From positions 12,228 through 76,227 of the forward strand of contig CAYLXB010000008.1 in assembly GCA_964387495.1 (NCBI GenBank): DNA of 64,000 nucleotides. Reading direction: 5' to 3'. Numbering within the stretch: the stretch's first letter is position 1; each line of letters starts with the position of its first letter. A program made the position numbers and the translations under genes. Below the pieces are notes generated by a model that was not told the origin of the DNA, did no database searches, and saw nothing but the letters and a program-made list of their open reading frames with translations. The DNA is from DSXF01 sp964387495 (GTDB lineage Bacteria; Chloroflexota; Anaerolineae; Anaerolineales; Villigracilaceae). Of the stretch, positions 1-10,436 are shown in pieces.

Positions 1-2
1 GC

Positions 3-449
3 TGGTTTTATGACCTGCACCTGCTGGTCCAGCATTATGGCAGCCGGCTGGATTGGGACCTGCTCATCGCCCAGGCCAGGGAATTTGCCTGGGCCTCCGC
101 ACTGGAGGCGGCCCTGGCCCATACAACTGCCTGTTTTGCCACCCCCATCCCGGCCTGCGTGCGCGCCCGCCTGGCAGAAAAAACGGACCGCCATCAAAAA
201 CTGGTGGCCGCCAAGCAGGTCAAAGCTGCCACGCATACTGCCGATGAATACCGGAAGATCATCTCCCTCAACTGGCGGGGGCGGTTCAGGCTGGTGCAGG
301 CACTTCTCTTCCCCAGCCCGGCCTATATGCGCTGGCGTTACCAATTGAAGGCCGGCTGGGCGCTGCCGCTGTACTACCTGCTCCGCTGGGGAGGCATCCT
401 GAAGGATGTATTCCGGACGCTCTTTTCCGCCGCCAGGCAGAAACCTTGA
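3..449 (+). CDS. Nucleotidyltransferase-family protein (NTP_transf_5-like), C-terminal part
   Basis: The reading frame is open from the left edge and ends at TGA 447-449, so only about 148 C-terminal residues are present. The end of the protein, with a W-R-G-R-F-R-L-V-Q-A-L-L-F-P run, a Y-M-R-W-R-Y motif and a hydrophobic L-P-L-Y-Y-L-L-R-W stretch, resembles the C-terminus of the uncharacterised nucleotidyltransferase family PF14907. That family is often found in lasso-peptide clusters of the paeninodin type, which fits the cyclase, precursor, kinase and RRE genes at 10.4-13.8 kb. The catalytic N-terminal half is outside the window, so activity cannot be judged. A hairpin terminator about 215 nt downstream probably ends this transcript. 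The family call is from memory. Confidence 0.6.
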   Translation, partial: WFYDLHLLVQHYGSRLDWDLLIAQAREFAWASALEAALAHTTACFATPIPACVRARLAEKTDRHQKLVAAKQVKAATHTADEYRKIISLNWRGRFRLVQALLFPSPAYMRWRYQLKAGWALPLYYLLRWGGILKDVFRTLFSAARQKP

Positions 450-559
450 GGCTCTCGAGCTTGTTGCAGCCGTCAAATCCATTACCTTACAGGTACTTAT
501 CATGACAAAACTGATAGTCGTTTCCATTGTAAGCCAGACTAAAAAACAGTAAAATCGAA

Positions 560-740
560 GAAATCAAGAGTGAGCATAAGTGCGGATGCATTGACTCTGA
601 ATCTATCTGGTCGCTGTGCCTGACATATTCTTAGCGGTATTTCAGGTAAAGGTTCAGACGAGCAAATAGCGAAACCGGCCGCGCGGTTTTGCTATTTTTT
701 ATTTAAATACGCAAAACACATTCGCAACCAGGAGATTACC
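560..740 (+). other. Structured untranslated leader before the giant surface protein
   Basis: The 291-nt gap between 450 and 740 holds no convincing ORF. It contains several nested complementary segments: AGAGT/ACTCT around an inner GCAT/ATGC hairpin at about 567-600, TCTGAA (about 596) against TTCAGA (about 652), and CCTGA/TCAGG at about 618-645. A strong terminator-like hairpin follows at 664-697. This arrangement resembles an attenuator or riboswitch, but I could not match it to a known class. The last bases carry an AGGAG ribosome binding site before the ATG at 741. Confidence 0.35.
664..704 (+). terminator. Rho-independent terminator-like hairpin
   Basis: A 14-bp stem pairs 664-677 with 684-697 (AAATAGCGAAACCG with CGGTTTTGCTATTT, one G-U pair). 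The loop is GCCGCG and a T-rich run follows. It can end the upstream nucleotidyltransferase transcript. It could also be a leader terminator that attenuates the gene starting at 741, because it lies only 37 nt before that start. Confidence 0.7.
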
Positions 741-3700
741 ATGAAGAAGACTTTGGACCTCACCTTTCGCATTTTATTCCTTTGCATCTATGTGCTCTCA
801 CTGGCACCGGCTCCGGTCGCAGTTGCCGCACCGGAGATCGAACCCGTGAGCACGCCAGAGATTGAAATCGCTGCCGCACCGGTCGAACCGGCGCAGGAAG
901 AGAACAACCCCCTGGTAGTGCCTCCGCAAAACTTCAGGCCAAAGTCTCCTCTGGATGTTGCGCAGGAACTGCACCTCCTGGGCTATACCCTGCCATCTTA
1001 CTCTACATACGACCCGCAGAACGGTTTGAGCATTGAGCCGCTCACCGCCTATAACCTGGTGGTGGACTCGAATGTGCTCTCGCCGTCTTCCTACGGCCCT
1101 TCCGCAGCCACTTTTGGGGCCAGGTACTGCAACACCAATACCACCGGAGATCTGACGGATGTCTGGGCTTACATCGGCAACTACGATAAGGACTACGATG
1201 GAGCGCCGGGGGACCCCGACATCGGCACCTTCCCGATCCGCCGGGAGACGGCGCCCGCCTACGATCCGGCTGCTTTTGCAGCGGCCTACGCCGACACCAG
1301 CACCAACCCGCTGGTCGACTCGACCCTCACGGATTACGGCGCCACATCCACGCCGTTTGCCCTCAAACTCGAAGCCGGCAGTTCCACCACTCTGGCGGAG
1401 GGGGCGCGTTACATCGGCACCCTGGCGCCGGGCCAATGCCGCACCGAATATTGGCTCATCTCCTACCCGCGCAAGGCCTGCTCGACCGGCACGGTCTGCG
1501 ATGTCAACAACTCGTCGAGGGAGGATGTGACCGGCAATGTGAAACCCGAGGACGATCTCTGGCTGCCTTATTTCTTCTGGGGTACCTCCACCCTGTCTGC
1601 AGCCACCAAAACCTCCTACCGCTGGAACGTGGTCACCATGCGCAATGAGATCTCTGCCATGGCGAACAAGATCTGGCCCAATGGCGATAACAAGGTGCCG
1701 GATGAATATGTAACCGCCATCCAGCAGGTGCTTGGCTGGGATACCTGGACACCCAACGGCAGTGGTACGACCGCCTATCCCGGCGAGACCGTGGTCAGCC
1801 AGGGCATCTGGTACGACCTGGGCAACGTGGGGGCAGGTTTCGATAACAACGGCGACCTGGTGCCGGACCGCAATGCCTGGCTGCAGCCGATCGGCGATGC
1901 CGGCTCGTACGACCCGGGTTGTTTCCGCCTGATCCGCACCTATGGGCTGGTCATCGTCAAACTGAACGACGGGACGGAGATGTTGATCCCGTTCGTCGAC
2001 CGGATGTATTTCGAAAACATCCCGGATAACAACAATGGTGCGGTGGGTTTGGTATTTTATGAATATATGGCCCTCGACGGGGTCTGCACCGCCGGCCTGA
2101 CGCCCTACCAGGAAGTGGCCTCGGGCTACGATAACGAAAAGTTCAATGCTGACTTCGGCGCCGGCATCCCGCCCCTCCAGAGCCAGGAAACCAACATGAC
2201 GCTCGACAAGAGCGGCCAGCCTGTGATCGGCCTGGATGGCCAGATCAATTACAGCCTGACCTTCACCCTGCCGGACGTCAACACCAGCAACACCCAGGTC
2301 ATCACCGTGGGCAATCCCTCCACCGGCGCACCGCTCACCTTCTCCGATTCGGTGCCGGTCGGCCTGCGCTATGTGGGCGGCTCCGCCAGCACCACCGTGG
2401 ATATGTCCGCCAACTACACCCTGGGCGACATTCCCGCCACGGTGCTTTTCTCCAAGGATGGCGGCACCACCTGGCAGTCCACCGACCCCGGCGACCACAC
2501 CAGCACTTCGGCCAGCGACCAGCTGGTCATCCAGTGGCAGCTGCAGAGCGGGGTGCGAAGCCCGGCCAGCGGTCCGGCCTACACCGGCACCGTCACCTTC
2601 AGCGCCGTTCCCCCCGCGGCCACGTACACCGAAAAAGTGATCAAAAACACCGCCTGCCTGCGGATCGGACTCTCGCCCTCCTTCTTCTGCGATGAATTCC
2701 CGATCGTCATCGCCGGGAATTCGGCCATCACCGGCACCGTCTTCAAGGATATCGGCACAACCGGCGGCGTGGCAGGCAACGGCGTCCAGGATGGCGCCGA
2801 AGCGGGCATCGGCGACACGGCTGCCGACACCGACACCACCGGTGTGACGGTCAAGTTGTACTGGGATGCCAACGGCGATGGCGATTACGACGACGCGGGC
2901 GATTTCCTGTACGCGACCACCACCACCGACTCCAACGGTAATTACTGTTTCGGCGGCACCGGCGCCACCTGCACCCCTTCCAGCACCGCCGGGCTGGCGG
3001 CCACGGGCAGCACGGCCCGCTACATTATCGTGGTCGATCCGGCGGATGTGGATGTCACCGGTGTCGAGCCGAACCTGACCGGTTACGGCCCGACCACCGT
3101 CACGTCCTACACCAAGGTCGCCCTGGCGGCCAACACCCTCTACGGCGATGCCACCGACGGCAGCGAACCCAGTGATTTTGGCTTTGCGCCCGCCCTGTGG
3201 GTGGAAAAGCGCCGTGATACGGCCAGCCCGGTCACCGAGGGCGGCACGGTTCAATTTACATTGACGGCCACCAACACCCTGCCCGGCAGCGGCACAAGGT
3301 CCGCCACCTGTTCGTATTATGTGTGGGCAGGGGAAGTCTACCCGACAACCTGGGGCGGAGCACCCGACGGCGGCGGCCCGGCCAATTCCCAGTTCCAGGT
3401 TCCGACCAATGCCACAGGCCGCCCGGACGAGCGCTATGCTTATTCGGTGATGAATGACAACACGGATACCCTCGGCCTGGGCGGATACAAGATCGCCAAT
3501 ATGGGCGGCAACATCACCTCCGTCCAATATGTGGTCAACGTTCATGAACGGGTCGACCTGAGCACATCTGACCGTTTCTTCGTCAACACCTACTATAACG
3601 ATGTCCAGGAGGAATCGGTCGAGTATTACGGCAACGGCACCTGGGAAGTGGATAACGTTGCCCAGACCCCGGCCACCACTTACTTCAACGGCGGCACGGG

Positions 3701-6700
3701 CACAGAGTACGTCATCACCCGCACGCTGGATCCCAACAAGATCACCAACCGCACCGACAATACCTGGCAGTGGACCGACTTCAGGGCCACCAACGGCCTG
3801 GAACTCCAGGTCCAGGCGAACAAAGGTTCGAGCAGCGGTGATGTTAACCTGGATGCGGCCGGTTTCATCATCACCACCGACGGCACCTGCGGCGGCACAG
3901 CCTCGACGATTCTCAACCCTGTGCCCCTGGTCGACGAATTCGACAACCGCTACCTGCAGTTCGTCTCCGCGGTCCCGCCCATCAGCAGCCAGTCCACCTC
4001 CGGGGACCTCACCACCCTCAGCTGGGCCAACGTCGGCCCGCTCTATCCCGGCGAGACCAAATCCGTCACCGTCACCTTCCTGGCCAAGGATGTCTCCGCC
4101 TCCGTGACCACGATCAACAAGGATGAATCCACCGGCGCGAAGTTCGTCAGCGGCGCCTCGGCCAATTCGGACCTCAGGACCGAGACCAACAACCAGGCGG
4201 ATGTGACCATCGACCCCTACGCTCAGATCTCCGGCTATGTCTGGCAGGACCAGGACAATGCCGGCTGGGAGGGCACCAACGGCTACGATTCGAGCGACCT
4301 GCTGCTCTCCGGCGTGACCGTCCGGCTGTATGCCTGCCAGTACCCGGCAGGCACCAACCTGACCACGTCAACTTATGATCCCACCGAGCCGTGTACCGGT
4401 GAACAGGGTGGGAATAACAAATACGGTACCTGGGGATTGATCAGTACGACTACCACGGATGCCAACGGCTACTATTCGTTCGGCAACCTGTCCCAGGGTT
4501 TCTACATCACCCAGGTGGTGCCTTCGAACACCTCCGGGCAGCTGCCCACCACGGCCACCCAGCGCGCCGAGGCAGTCCAGAACTCCACCGGCGTTACCTG
4601 CACGAACTGCAACAACTACTGGGAACCGGCCGGCGCCGCAGGCTCATACCTGACAGCCTTGCTGACGACCACCAATTTCAACTACCTCTCCCCGGCCGAG
4701 GAAATCACCCGGGTGAACTTCGGCTATGTCCTGCCGGCCGGCATCGCCGGCACGGTCTGGCACGACTATGACGGCGACGGCGTCATCGACACCAGCGAGC
4801 CCCCCATCAGCGGGGTGACCGTCTACCTGTGCGACAGCGGGGACACCGCCCCCTGCACCGCTGCGAATGCCAACGCCAGTTACACCACCGGCGCGGACGG
4901 CAAGTACATCTTCACCGGTTTGACAGCCGGCACCCAGTACTTCACCGGCCTGTCTGCCAACCCGGCCGGCTACAACACCCATACCTACGACCCGGATAAC
5001 GGCACCACCAACCCGGACCGCACCTCCGGCTTGGTCACCGCCGTCAGCAACCAGACCCTCTCGCCCTATAATTTCGGCTTCCGCAACACCGGCTCCTATG
5101 TCATCGGTGACACGCTCTTCTATGACTGGGACGGCCAGGGCGACCAGGACAGCGGCGTGGATGAGGGCATCAACAATGTGGATGTCCTGTTGTATGCCGA
5201 CCTGGATAACGACGGCGTGATCGATTCCACCGACCCCCTGGTGAGCACCCAGAGCACGGATGCCAGCGGCATGTACTGCTTCGGCGGCTCCATCGTGGGC
5301 GGCATCTGCACCGCGGGCACCAGCGCCCTGCCGGCCGGCAACTACATCGTCAAGGTCAACACCGGCGATGCGCAGTTCCCGGCCAGTGTCAACCAAACCA
5401 AGGACCCCGGCGAAACCGGCGTCTGCGTCACCTGCGACAGCCTGAACAAGATCAGCCTCAGCGCCTCGAACTTCGACCAGGACTTTGGCTACAAGCCAAA
5501 CGGCTCCGGTTACATCGGCGACACCGTCTTCAAGGACAGCGACGGCAGCGGCACCCAGGGCACCACCGAAGCGGGCATCTCCGGCGTCACCGTGGAACTG
5601 CAGGTGGATCTGAACGGCGACGGCACTTACGTGACGATTGCCACCGATGTGACCGACTCGAGCGGCAAATACCTGTTCACCGGCCTGCCCGCCGGCACCT
5701 ACCGGGTCAAGATCGACCTCGATAACACCCCCTACGCCAACGCCACGGCCATCCCCAACGACGGCTACGGCTACGAGTACACACCCAGCACCGGCACCAC
5801 CTCCACCGCCGGCATGGTCTACCTGGACAAGACCCTGGCTACCAGCACCTCCTACGACCTGTCGGCTGACTTCGGCTTCGCGCCGCTGGCCTCCTTCGGG
5901 GATACGGTCTACCAGGACATCAACAACAACGGCACGCAGGACTTCAGCGAGCCGGGCATCAGCGGTTTGACCGTCACGCTCTACACTTTCACCGATGTTG
6001 GTGACGGCGACAAGGTCTACGACCTCGGCGAGCCGTTCTTCGATCTGGACGGCGATGGCGTCCGCGACACGAATGAACCTTTCTTTGACAAAGATGGACG
6101 GTACCAGCCCGGTGAGACCATCGGCGCCACAGCGGTTGCCACCACGACAACCAATGCCAACGGCATTTACCACTTTGCCGGCCTCACCCCGGGTTATTAT
6201 GTCGCCGAGGTCACCCCCCCGGCCAGTTCCGTGCTGACCGGCGACCCCAACACCGACGGCGTTTCCTGCACCACCCTCACCGCCAGCACCGAACCCCCCT
6301 ATGCTGTTTGCGATAACCGCGATGGCATGCGCCTGTACAACGGCACCAACTACACCGGCGCCGATTTCGGCTACCTGATGGGCGGCGCCTTTGGCGACCG
6401 CGTCTGGATCGACACCGACGGCGACCGGATCTCGGATCCCGGTGAGTCGGGCCTGGCAAACATCACCGTCACTGCGGTGACGACCGATCATGTCACGGTC
6501 AACGGCGTGGATTATCCCGCAGGCACCACCCTGACCACCGTCACCGACGTCAATGGATACTATTCCTTCCAGAACATCCTCCCAGTTGGAGACGACGCGA
6601 CCTGGACCGTGACCGTCGACACCTCCGACCTGGACTTCACCACCGGCCTGGTCAACACCACCGAGCCGGACCAGTTGACCTCCTGTGACATTGCCGCCAA

Positions 6701-9700
6701 CCCGACCTGCACCGGTTACAACAGCGAGACGACCGTCGTCATGGACACCAGCGGCGTTGTCACCGCGGTGGGCGTGCTGGCCGATAACGACGACGATGGC
6801 GATGCCAGCGACCCTCTCAACCTGGATGTGGACTTCGGCTACCGCTTTGCGGGCGCCACCAGTATCAGCGGTACCATCTGCCTGGACATCACCACGGATG
6901 GGGTCTGCGGTGACAACACTGCCGATCCGTCTGGCGTGGGTGCGAATGAATCCGCCTACAACAACGTAACCGTCTACCTGTACAAACTGGACGATACAGA
7001 CGGTGATGGCGAGCTGGATCCCGGCGAAACGACCGTCCTGGTCGGCACCACCATCACCAGCGCCAGCGGTGACTACGCCTTCAACAACGTTGCCGATGGC
7101 GAGTACTACATCGTGGCCATCGGCACCCCGCAGGATGGCCTGACCCTGACCTCCTCGCAAACAACCGTCAACGGCGGCGGCGATGATGCCGCGACCACCA
7201 GTTACGTGAACACCCTGGCCGGCGACGGTGATACCCTCTCCGCCTACCAGGTCATTGATACAACCGGTGACACCTCGGTGACCGACCGCGACTTTGCCTT
7301 CAAACTCAAAGGCAGTTACGACTTCGGCGACCTGCCGGCGACCTATGCCACCACTCTGGCAGGCGTTCCGGACGGCGCCCGGCACCTCATCCCCGATACA
7401 CCCACCCTCTTCTTCGGCCCGGCAGGCGCAACCCAGGCCAGCCTGGTCGATTCCGATGGTGCGCCCACGGCCGACGCCACCGGCGACGGCGATGACGAGA
7501 ACGGCGTCGCCATCCCGAACATCGCCGCCAACGACAGTTGGGCCGATGGAACCGGCACGCTCCAATTCGACATCGTCGGCTCCGGCTGGCTCATCGGCTG
7601 GGTCGACATCAACAAGGATGGCGACTTTGCCGATGCCAATGAAATGGTCCTCAGCACTTCGGTAACCAGCGGGCAGGACCAGAACTTCAACATTTCCACC
7701 CCGACCACCGACGGCTATTACTACATGCGCTTCCGCCTGTTCACCTCAAAGCCCGGCGTCCCGGCCCTGGCCTACTCTGGCGCGACCACCGGCGGCGAAG
7801 TGGAAGACTACCGCATCGGCATCACCGGCGGCACACCCACCCCCATCACCCTGGCCTACTTCAAGGCCGTGCGGGATGGCAGCCGGGTTGACTTCACATG
7901 GTCGACCGCCACCGAGATCGGTAACATCGGCTTCAACCTGTACGTCGAAGAGAACAGCCAGTTGATCCAGATCAACGCCAATCTCATCCCATCCCAGATG
8001 AGCGACTCGCTGAAACAGCGCGATTACTCCTACAGCCTGAATGTGGCCGGAGACACCTTCTACATCGAAGACGTGGACATCCTGGGTGAAGGCCGCATGC
8101 ACGGCCCCTACGAGGCCGGTCAGGAGTACGGCAACCTGGTGGAGGAAACCCCCACCGACCATGCCTCCATCCGGGCCGAACATGCCGAAATGCAGGCCAG
8201 CCGCCAGAACGAACTCAAACAGGGCCTGAAAGTCCCCGCGGATGCCCTGCGGCCGGTCACTGTCGGCAGGAACGGCGCCAGCGACCAGCTGACCACCACC
8301 CTCAACTTCAAGGTGAACAAGACCGGCATCTACCGCGTGACCTATGCCATGCTGCGTGACGCCGGCCTGGACCTGGCGGGCGTCCCCAGCGCCAAGATCA
8401 CCCTCACCAACCGCGGCCAGAGGGTGCCCATCTACGTCTCGGCCCTCTCGAAATTCGGCCCGAGCGCCTTCATCGAGTTCTACGGCGAAGCCCTGGACAC
8501 GATCTACACAGACACCAATGTCTACACCCTGCAGGTCAGCCGGACGGTCTCCAGCCGGGTTCAAAAGGTTTCAGCCGCCCCGGCTGCCGTCGTTCCTGCG
8601 GCCTCTTACACCGAAACCGTGTCGCTGAACAACCAGAATGCCTATGCCTACTACGCGCCCGGCAAGGACGCCTGGTACGACACCTCCCTGGTGGCATTTG
8701 CACCCGCACCTGGCGAACCCCTGGTGCCCGTGAGCAAGGAACTCACCTTCCAGGTGAACGACCTGGCCAAATCCACCCCGGCCACGCTCGAACTGGTGCT
8801 CTGGGGCGTGACGAACTGGGCGGGCAGCCCTGACCATCACGTACAGGTCAGCCTGAACGGTGTCCTGCTGGCCGACCAGGTCTTCGACGGTCTCGTGGAA
8901 CGCAGGATCAGAGTTTCCCTGCCGCCCAACGCGCTGCGTGAAGGCACGAACACACTCAAGGTGACCGCCCTGGCAGATCAGGGATTCAAATACCACATGG
9001 TTAATGTGGATAAGTTTAGCGTTTCCTACCAGCGCTCCTTCAAAGCCCTGGATGGGCGCCTGACCTTCACTTCAGCCGGTAAGACCTTCAAGGTCACCAA
9101 CCTGCCCGGCAAGAACGTGGTGGTCTACCGCAAGGACAACAGCGGCATCGTCCGCCTGAATGGCGTTGTGGTGACTGCCAGCGGCAGCACCTTCACCGCC
9201 TCCTTCGCCGGCACCGGCAGGAAAGCCACCTACATCGTGACCGCCTCCTCCGCGCTCTACAAGCCTGTGCTGGAAGCCACCCGCCTGAACAAGGACCTGA
9301 ACCAGCGGGCCCAGTACCTGATCATCTCCCATCCCGATTTCATCGCCGGGCTTGAGCCGCTCGTGCAGGCCCGCCAGGCCCAGGGGCTGTCTGTGAGTGT
9401 CGTGGACGTGAACGACCTGTACACCCAGTATGGCTATGGCATCTTCGACCCGCAGGCCATCAAGCAGTACATCGCCCATGCCGCCCAGAACCTCGGCACC
9501 CAGTACGTCCTGCTGGTGGGCGGCGATACCTACGACTACCGCAACTATCTTGGAAAGGGCAGCCTCAGTTTCATCCCATCCCTGTACTACGATACAGGCC
9601 TGGTAACCAACTTCGTGCCTGTAGATCCCCTGTATACAGACCTGGACGGTGACAATCTGCCAGACCTGGCCATCGGCCGTTTCCCGGTCCGCACCACGGC

Positions 9701-10349
9701 CGAACTGAACATGATGGTCAACAAGACCCTGGCCTATGGCACAAAGGACTATCCCCGTACAGCCGTATTCGCCGCAGACAAGTTCGATAACACCGTATCC
9801 TTCAAGGCGATCAGCATCGGCTTGGCGGCAGGCATGCCGGCCGACTGGGACATGGAGAGCATCTACCTGGATGACTTTGCCACCGTGGACGCAGCCAGGG
9901 ATCAATTGCTGGCTGCCATGAATCGCGGCACAGCGCTCGTCACCTACACCGGCCACTCCAGTGCCTCGGCTTGGACCCTATCCAACAGCTTCTTCACGAC
10001 CAAACATGCGCCAACGCTCACCAACACCGGCCGCCCGTTCGTCGTCCTGCAATGGGGCTGCTGGAACAACTACTATGTCGATCCTTCGGGTGATTACCTG
10101 GTGCAGAGTTTCCTGTTCTCGGGTGAACAGGGCGCCGCGGCCACACTGGGCGCTTCGACCCTGACCGACTCCGACTCGGAGCGGCTGCTGGGCGAACTGC
10201 TCGGGCCGCGTCTGGTCACGCCGGGCACGACCATTGGTTCCGCTCTGCAGGATGCCAAGCGTGAACTGGCAAAAACTGATCCAGACCTGCTCGATGTTCT
10301 GCTCGGCTGGACTCTGATGGGCGATCCTGCCATGGTCATCGAACCCTAA
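741..10349 (+). CDS. Giant secreted SdrD-repeat protein with C-terminal gingipain-type (C25) peptidase
   Basis: This 3202-residue protein starts at an ATG preceded by AGGAG. Residues 1-30 form a signal peptide (K-K-T-L, hydrophobic core, A-V-A-A). Residues about 500-650 and 810-1160 look like DUF11-type beta domains. About eight SdrD_B-like repeats start near residues 660, 1162, 1333, 1452, 1589, 1717, 1882 and 2039, each with a G-D-x-V-W/F-x-D-x-(N/D)-G-(D/N)-G pattern, a G-V/L-T-V-x-L/V strand and a closing D-F-G-(Y/F). A GEVEDY domain lies at about 2193-2364. The C-terminal 345 residues resemble peptidase C25, with a likely catalytic His in Y-T-G-H-S-S, a Cys in W-G-C-W-N-N and a G-D-P-A-M-V-I end. 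There is no sortase motif or C-terminal anchor. The Asp-rich repeats suggest calcium binding. The role (adhesin, processing protease or both) is unknown. Confidence 0.85.
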   Translation: MKKTLDLTFRILFLCIYVLSLAPAPVAVAAPEIEPVSTPEIEIAAAPVEPAQEENNPLVVPPQNFRPKSPLDVAQELHLLGYTLPSYSTYDPQNGLSIEPLTAYNLVVDSNVLSPSSYGPSAATFGARYCNTNTTGDLTDVWAYIGNYDKDYDGAPGDPDIGTFPIRRETAPAYDPAAFAAAYADTSTNPLVDSTLTDYGATSTPFALKLEAGSSTTLAEGARYIGTLAPGQCRTEYWLISYPRKACSTGTVCDVNNSSREDVTGNVKPEDDLWLPYFFWGTSTLSAATKTSYRWNVVTMRNEISAMANKIWPNGDNKVPDEYVTAIQQVLGWDTWTPNGSGTTAYPGETVVSQGIWYDLGNVGAGFDNNGDLVPDRNAWLQPIGDAGSYDPGCFRLIRTYGLVIVKLNDGTEMLIPFVDRMYFENIPDNNNGAVGLVFYEYMALDGVCTAGLTPYQEVASGYDNEKFNADFGAGIPPLQSQETNMTLDKSGQPVIGLDGQINYSLTFTLPDVNTSNTQVITVGNPSTGAPLTFSDSVPVGLRYVGGSASTTVDMSANYTLGDIPATVLFSKDGGTTWQSTDPGDHTSTSASDQLVIQWQLQSGVRSPASGPAYTGTVTFSAVPPAATYTEKVIKNTACLRIGLSPSFFCDEFPIVIAGNSAITGTVFKDIGTTGGVAGNGVQDGAEAGIGDTAADTDTTGVTVKLYWDANGDGDYDDAGDFLYATTTTDSNGNYCFGGTGATCTPSSTAGLAATGSTARYIIVVDPADVDVTGVEPNLTGYGPTTVTSYTKVALAANTLYGDATDGSEPSDFGFAPALWVEKRRDTASPVTEGGTVQFTLTATNTLPGSGTRSATCSYYVWAGEVYPTTWGGAPDGGGPANSQFQVPTNATGRPDERYAYSVMNDNTDTLGLGGYKIANMGGNITSVQYVVNVHERVDLSTSDRFFVNTYYNDVQEESVEYYGNGTWEVDNVAQTPATTYFNGGTGTEYVITRTLDPNKITNRTDNTWQWTDFRATNGLELQVQANKGSSSGDVNLDAAGFIITTDGTCGGTASTILNPVPLVDEFDNRYLQFVSAVPPISSQSTSGDLTTLSWANVGPLYPGETKSVTVTFLAKDVSASVTTINKDESTGAKFVSGASANSDLRTETNNQADVTIDPYAQISGYVWQDQDNAGWEGTNGYDSSDLLLSGVTVRLYACQYPAGTNLTTSTYDPTEPCTGEQGGNNKYGTWGLISTTTTDANGYYSFGNLSQGFYITQVVPSNTSGQLPTTATQRAEAVQNSTGVTCTNCNNYWEPAGAAGSYLTALLTTTNFNYLSPAEEITRVNFGYVLPAGIAGTVWHDYDGDGVIDTSEPPISGVTVYLCDSGDTAPCTAANANASYTTGADGKYIFTGLTAGTQYFTGLSANPAGYNTHTYDPDNGTTNPDRTSGLVTAVSNQTLSPYNFGFRNTGSYVIGDTLFYDWDGQGDQDSGVDEGINNVDVLLYADLDNDGVIDSTDPLVSTQSTDASGMYCFGGSIVGGICTAGTSALPAGNYIVKVNTGDAQFPASVNQTKDPGETGVCVTCDSLNKISLSASNFDQDFGYKPNGSGYIGDTVFKDSDGSGTQGTTEAGISGVTVELQVDLNGDGTYVTIATDVTDSSGKYLFTGLPAGTYRVKIDLDNTPYANATAIPNDGYGYEYTPSTGTTSTAGMVYLDKTLATSTSYDLSADFGFAPLASFGDTVYQDINNNGTQDFSEPGISGLTVTLYTFTDVGDGDKVYDLGEPFFDLDGDGVRDTNEPFFDKDGRYQPGETIGATAVATTTTNANGIYHFAGLTPGYYVAEVTPPASSVLTGDPNTDGVSCTTLTASTEPPYAVCDNRDGMRLYNGTNYTGADFGYLMGGAFGDRVWIDTDGDRISDPGESGLANITVTAVTTDHVTVNGVDYPAGTTLTTVTDVNGYYSFQNILPVGDDATWTVTVDTSDLDFTTGLVNTTEPDQLTSCDIAANPTCTGYNSETTVVMDTSGVVTAVGVLADNDDDGDASDPLNLDVDFGYRFAGATSISGTICLDITTDGVCGDNTADPSGVGANESAYNNVTVYLYKLDDTDGDGELDPGETTVLVGTTITSASGDYAFNNVADGEYYIVAIGTPQDGLTLTSSQTTVNGGGDDAATTSYVNTLAGDGDTLSAYQVIDTTGDTSVTDRDFAFKLKGSYDFGDLPATYATTLAGVPDGARHLIPDTPTLFFGPAGATQASLVDSDGAPTADATGDGDDENGVAIPNIAANDSWADGTGTLQFDIVGSGWLIGWVDINKDGDFADANEMVLSTSVTSGQDQNFNISTPTTDGYYYMRFRLFTSKPGVPALAYSGATTGGEVEDYRIGITGGTPTPITLAYFKAVRDGSRVDFTWSTATEIGNIGFNLYVEENSQLIQINANLIPSQMSDSLKQRDYSYSLNVAGDTFYIEDVDILGEGRMHGPYEAGQEYGNLVEETPTDHASIRAEHAEMQASRQNELKQGLKVPADALRPVTVGRNGASDQLTTTLNFKVNKTGIYRVTYAMLRDAGLDLAGVPSAKITLTNRGQRVPIYVSALSKFGPSAFIEFYGEALDTIYTDTNVYTLQVSRTVSSRVQKVSAAPAAVVPAASYTETVSLNNQNAYAYYAPGKDAWYDTSLVAFAPAPGEPLVPVSKELTFQVNDLAKSTPATLELVLWGVTNWAGSPDHHVQVSLNGVLLADQVFDGLVERRIRVSLPPNALREGTNTLKVTALADQGFKYHMVNVDKFSVSYQRSFKALDGRLTFTSAGKTFKVTNLPGKNVVVYRKDNSGIVRLNGVVVTASGSTFTASFAGTGRKATYIVTASSALYKPVLEATRLNKDLNQRAQYLIISHPDFIAGLEPLVQARQAQGLSVSVVDVNDLYTQYGYGIFDPQAIKQYIAHAAQNLGTQYVLLVGGDTYDYRNYLGKGSLSFIPSLYYDTGLVTNFVPVDPLYTDLDGDNLPDLAIGRFPVRTTAELNMMVNKTLAYGTKDYPRTAVFAADKFDNTVSFKAISIGLAAGMPADWDMESIYLDDFATVDAARDQLLAAMNRGTALVTYTGHSSASAWTLSNSFFTTKHAPTLTNTGRPFVVLQWGCWNNYYVDPSGDYLVQSFLFSGEQGAAATLGASTLTDSDSERLLGELLGPRLVTPGTTIGSALQDAKRELAKTDPDLLDVLLGWTLMGDPAMVIEP

Positions 10350-10368
10350 AGGTAAAAGTATCGTGTTT

Positions 10369-10419
10369 GTCCCGCAGGTTTTGACCTGGAGTTCTCCTTT
10401 GGGCCATGACCTGCGGGAC
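10369..10419 (+). terminator. Hairpin between protease and lasso cyclase genes
   Basis: GTCCCGCAGGT (10369-10379) pairs perfectly with ACCTGCGGGAC (10409-10419) across a 29-nt loop, and is followed by GTTTATG. It probably terminates or processes the giant-protein transcript. The U-tract is poor, so termination is not certain. Confidence 0.5.
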
Positions 10420-10436
10420 GTTTATGTGGAGTGACT

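Noticed and set aside
450..740. Cyclic di-GMP (GEMM) riboswitch
   Set aside because: The conserved GEMM core and tetraloop-receptor elements were not found; only generic stems and a terminator are visible.
2700..7300. CRISPR or tandem DNA repeat array
   Set aside because: The repetition is at protein level (SdrD-like domains of about 120-170 residues) with low nucleotide identity and no spacers.
798..7565. Long open frames antisense to the giant surface gene
   Set aside because: They are shadows caused by biased codon use (GAC, ACC, GGC). The sense frame has a signal peptide and clear repeat domains; the antisense proteins have no recognisable domains.
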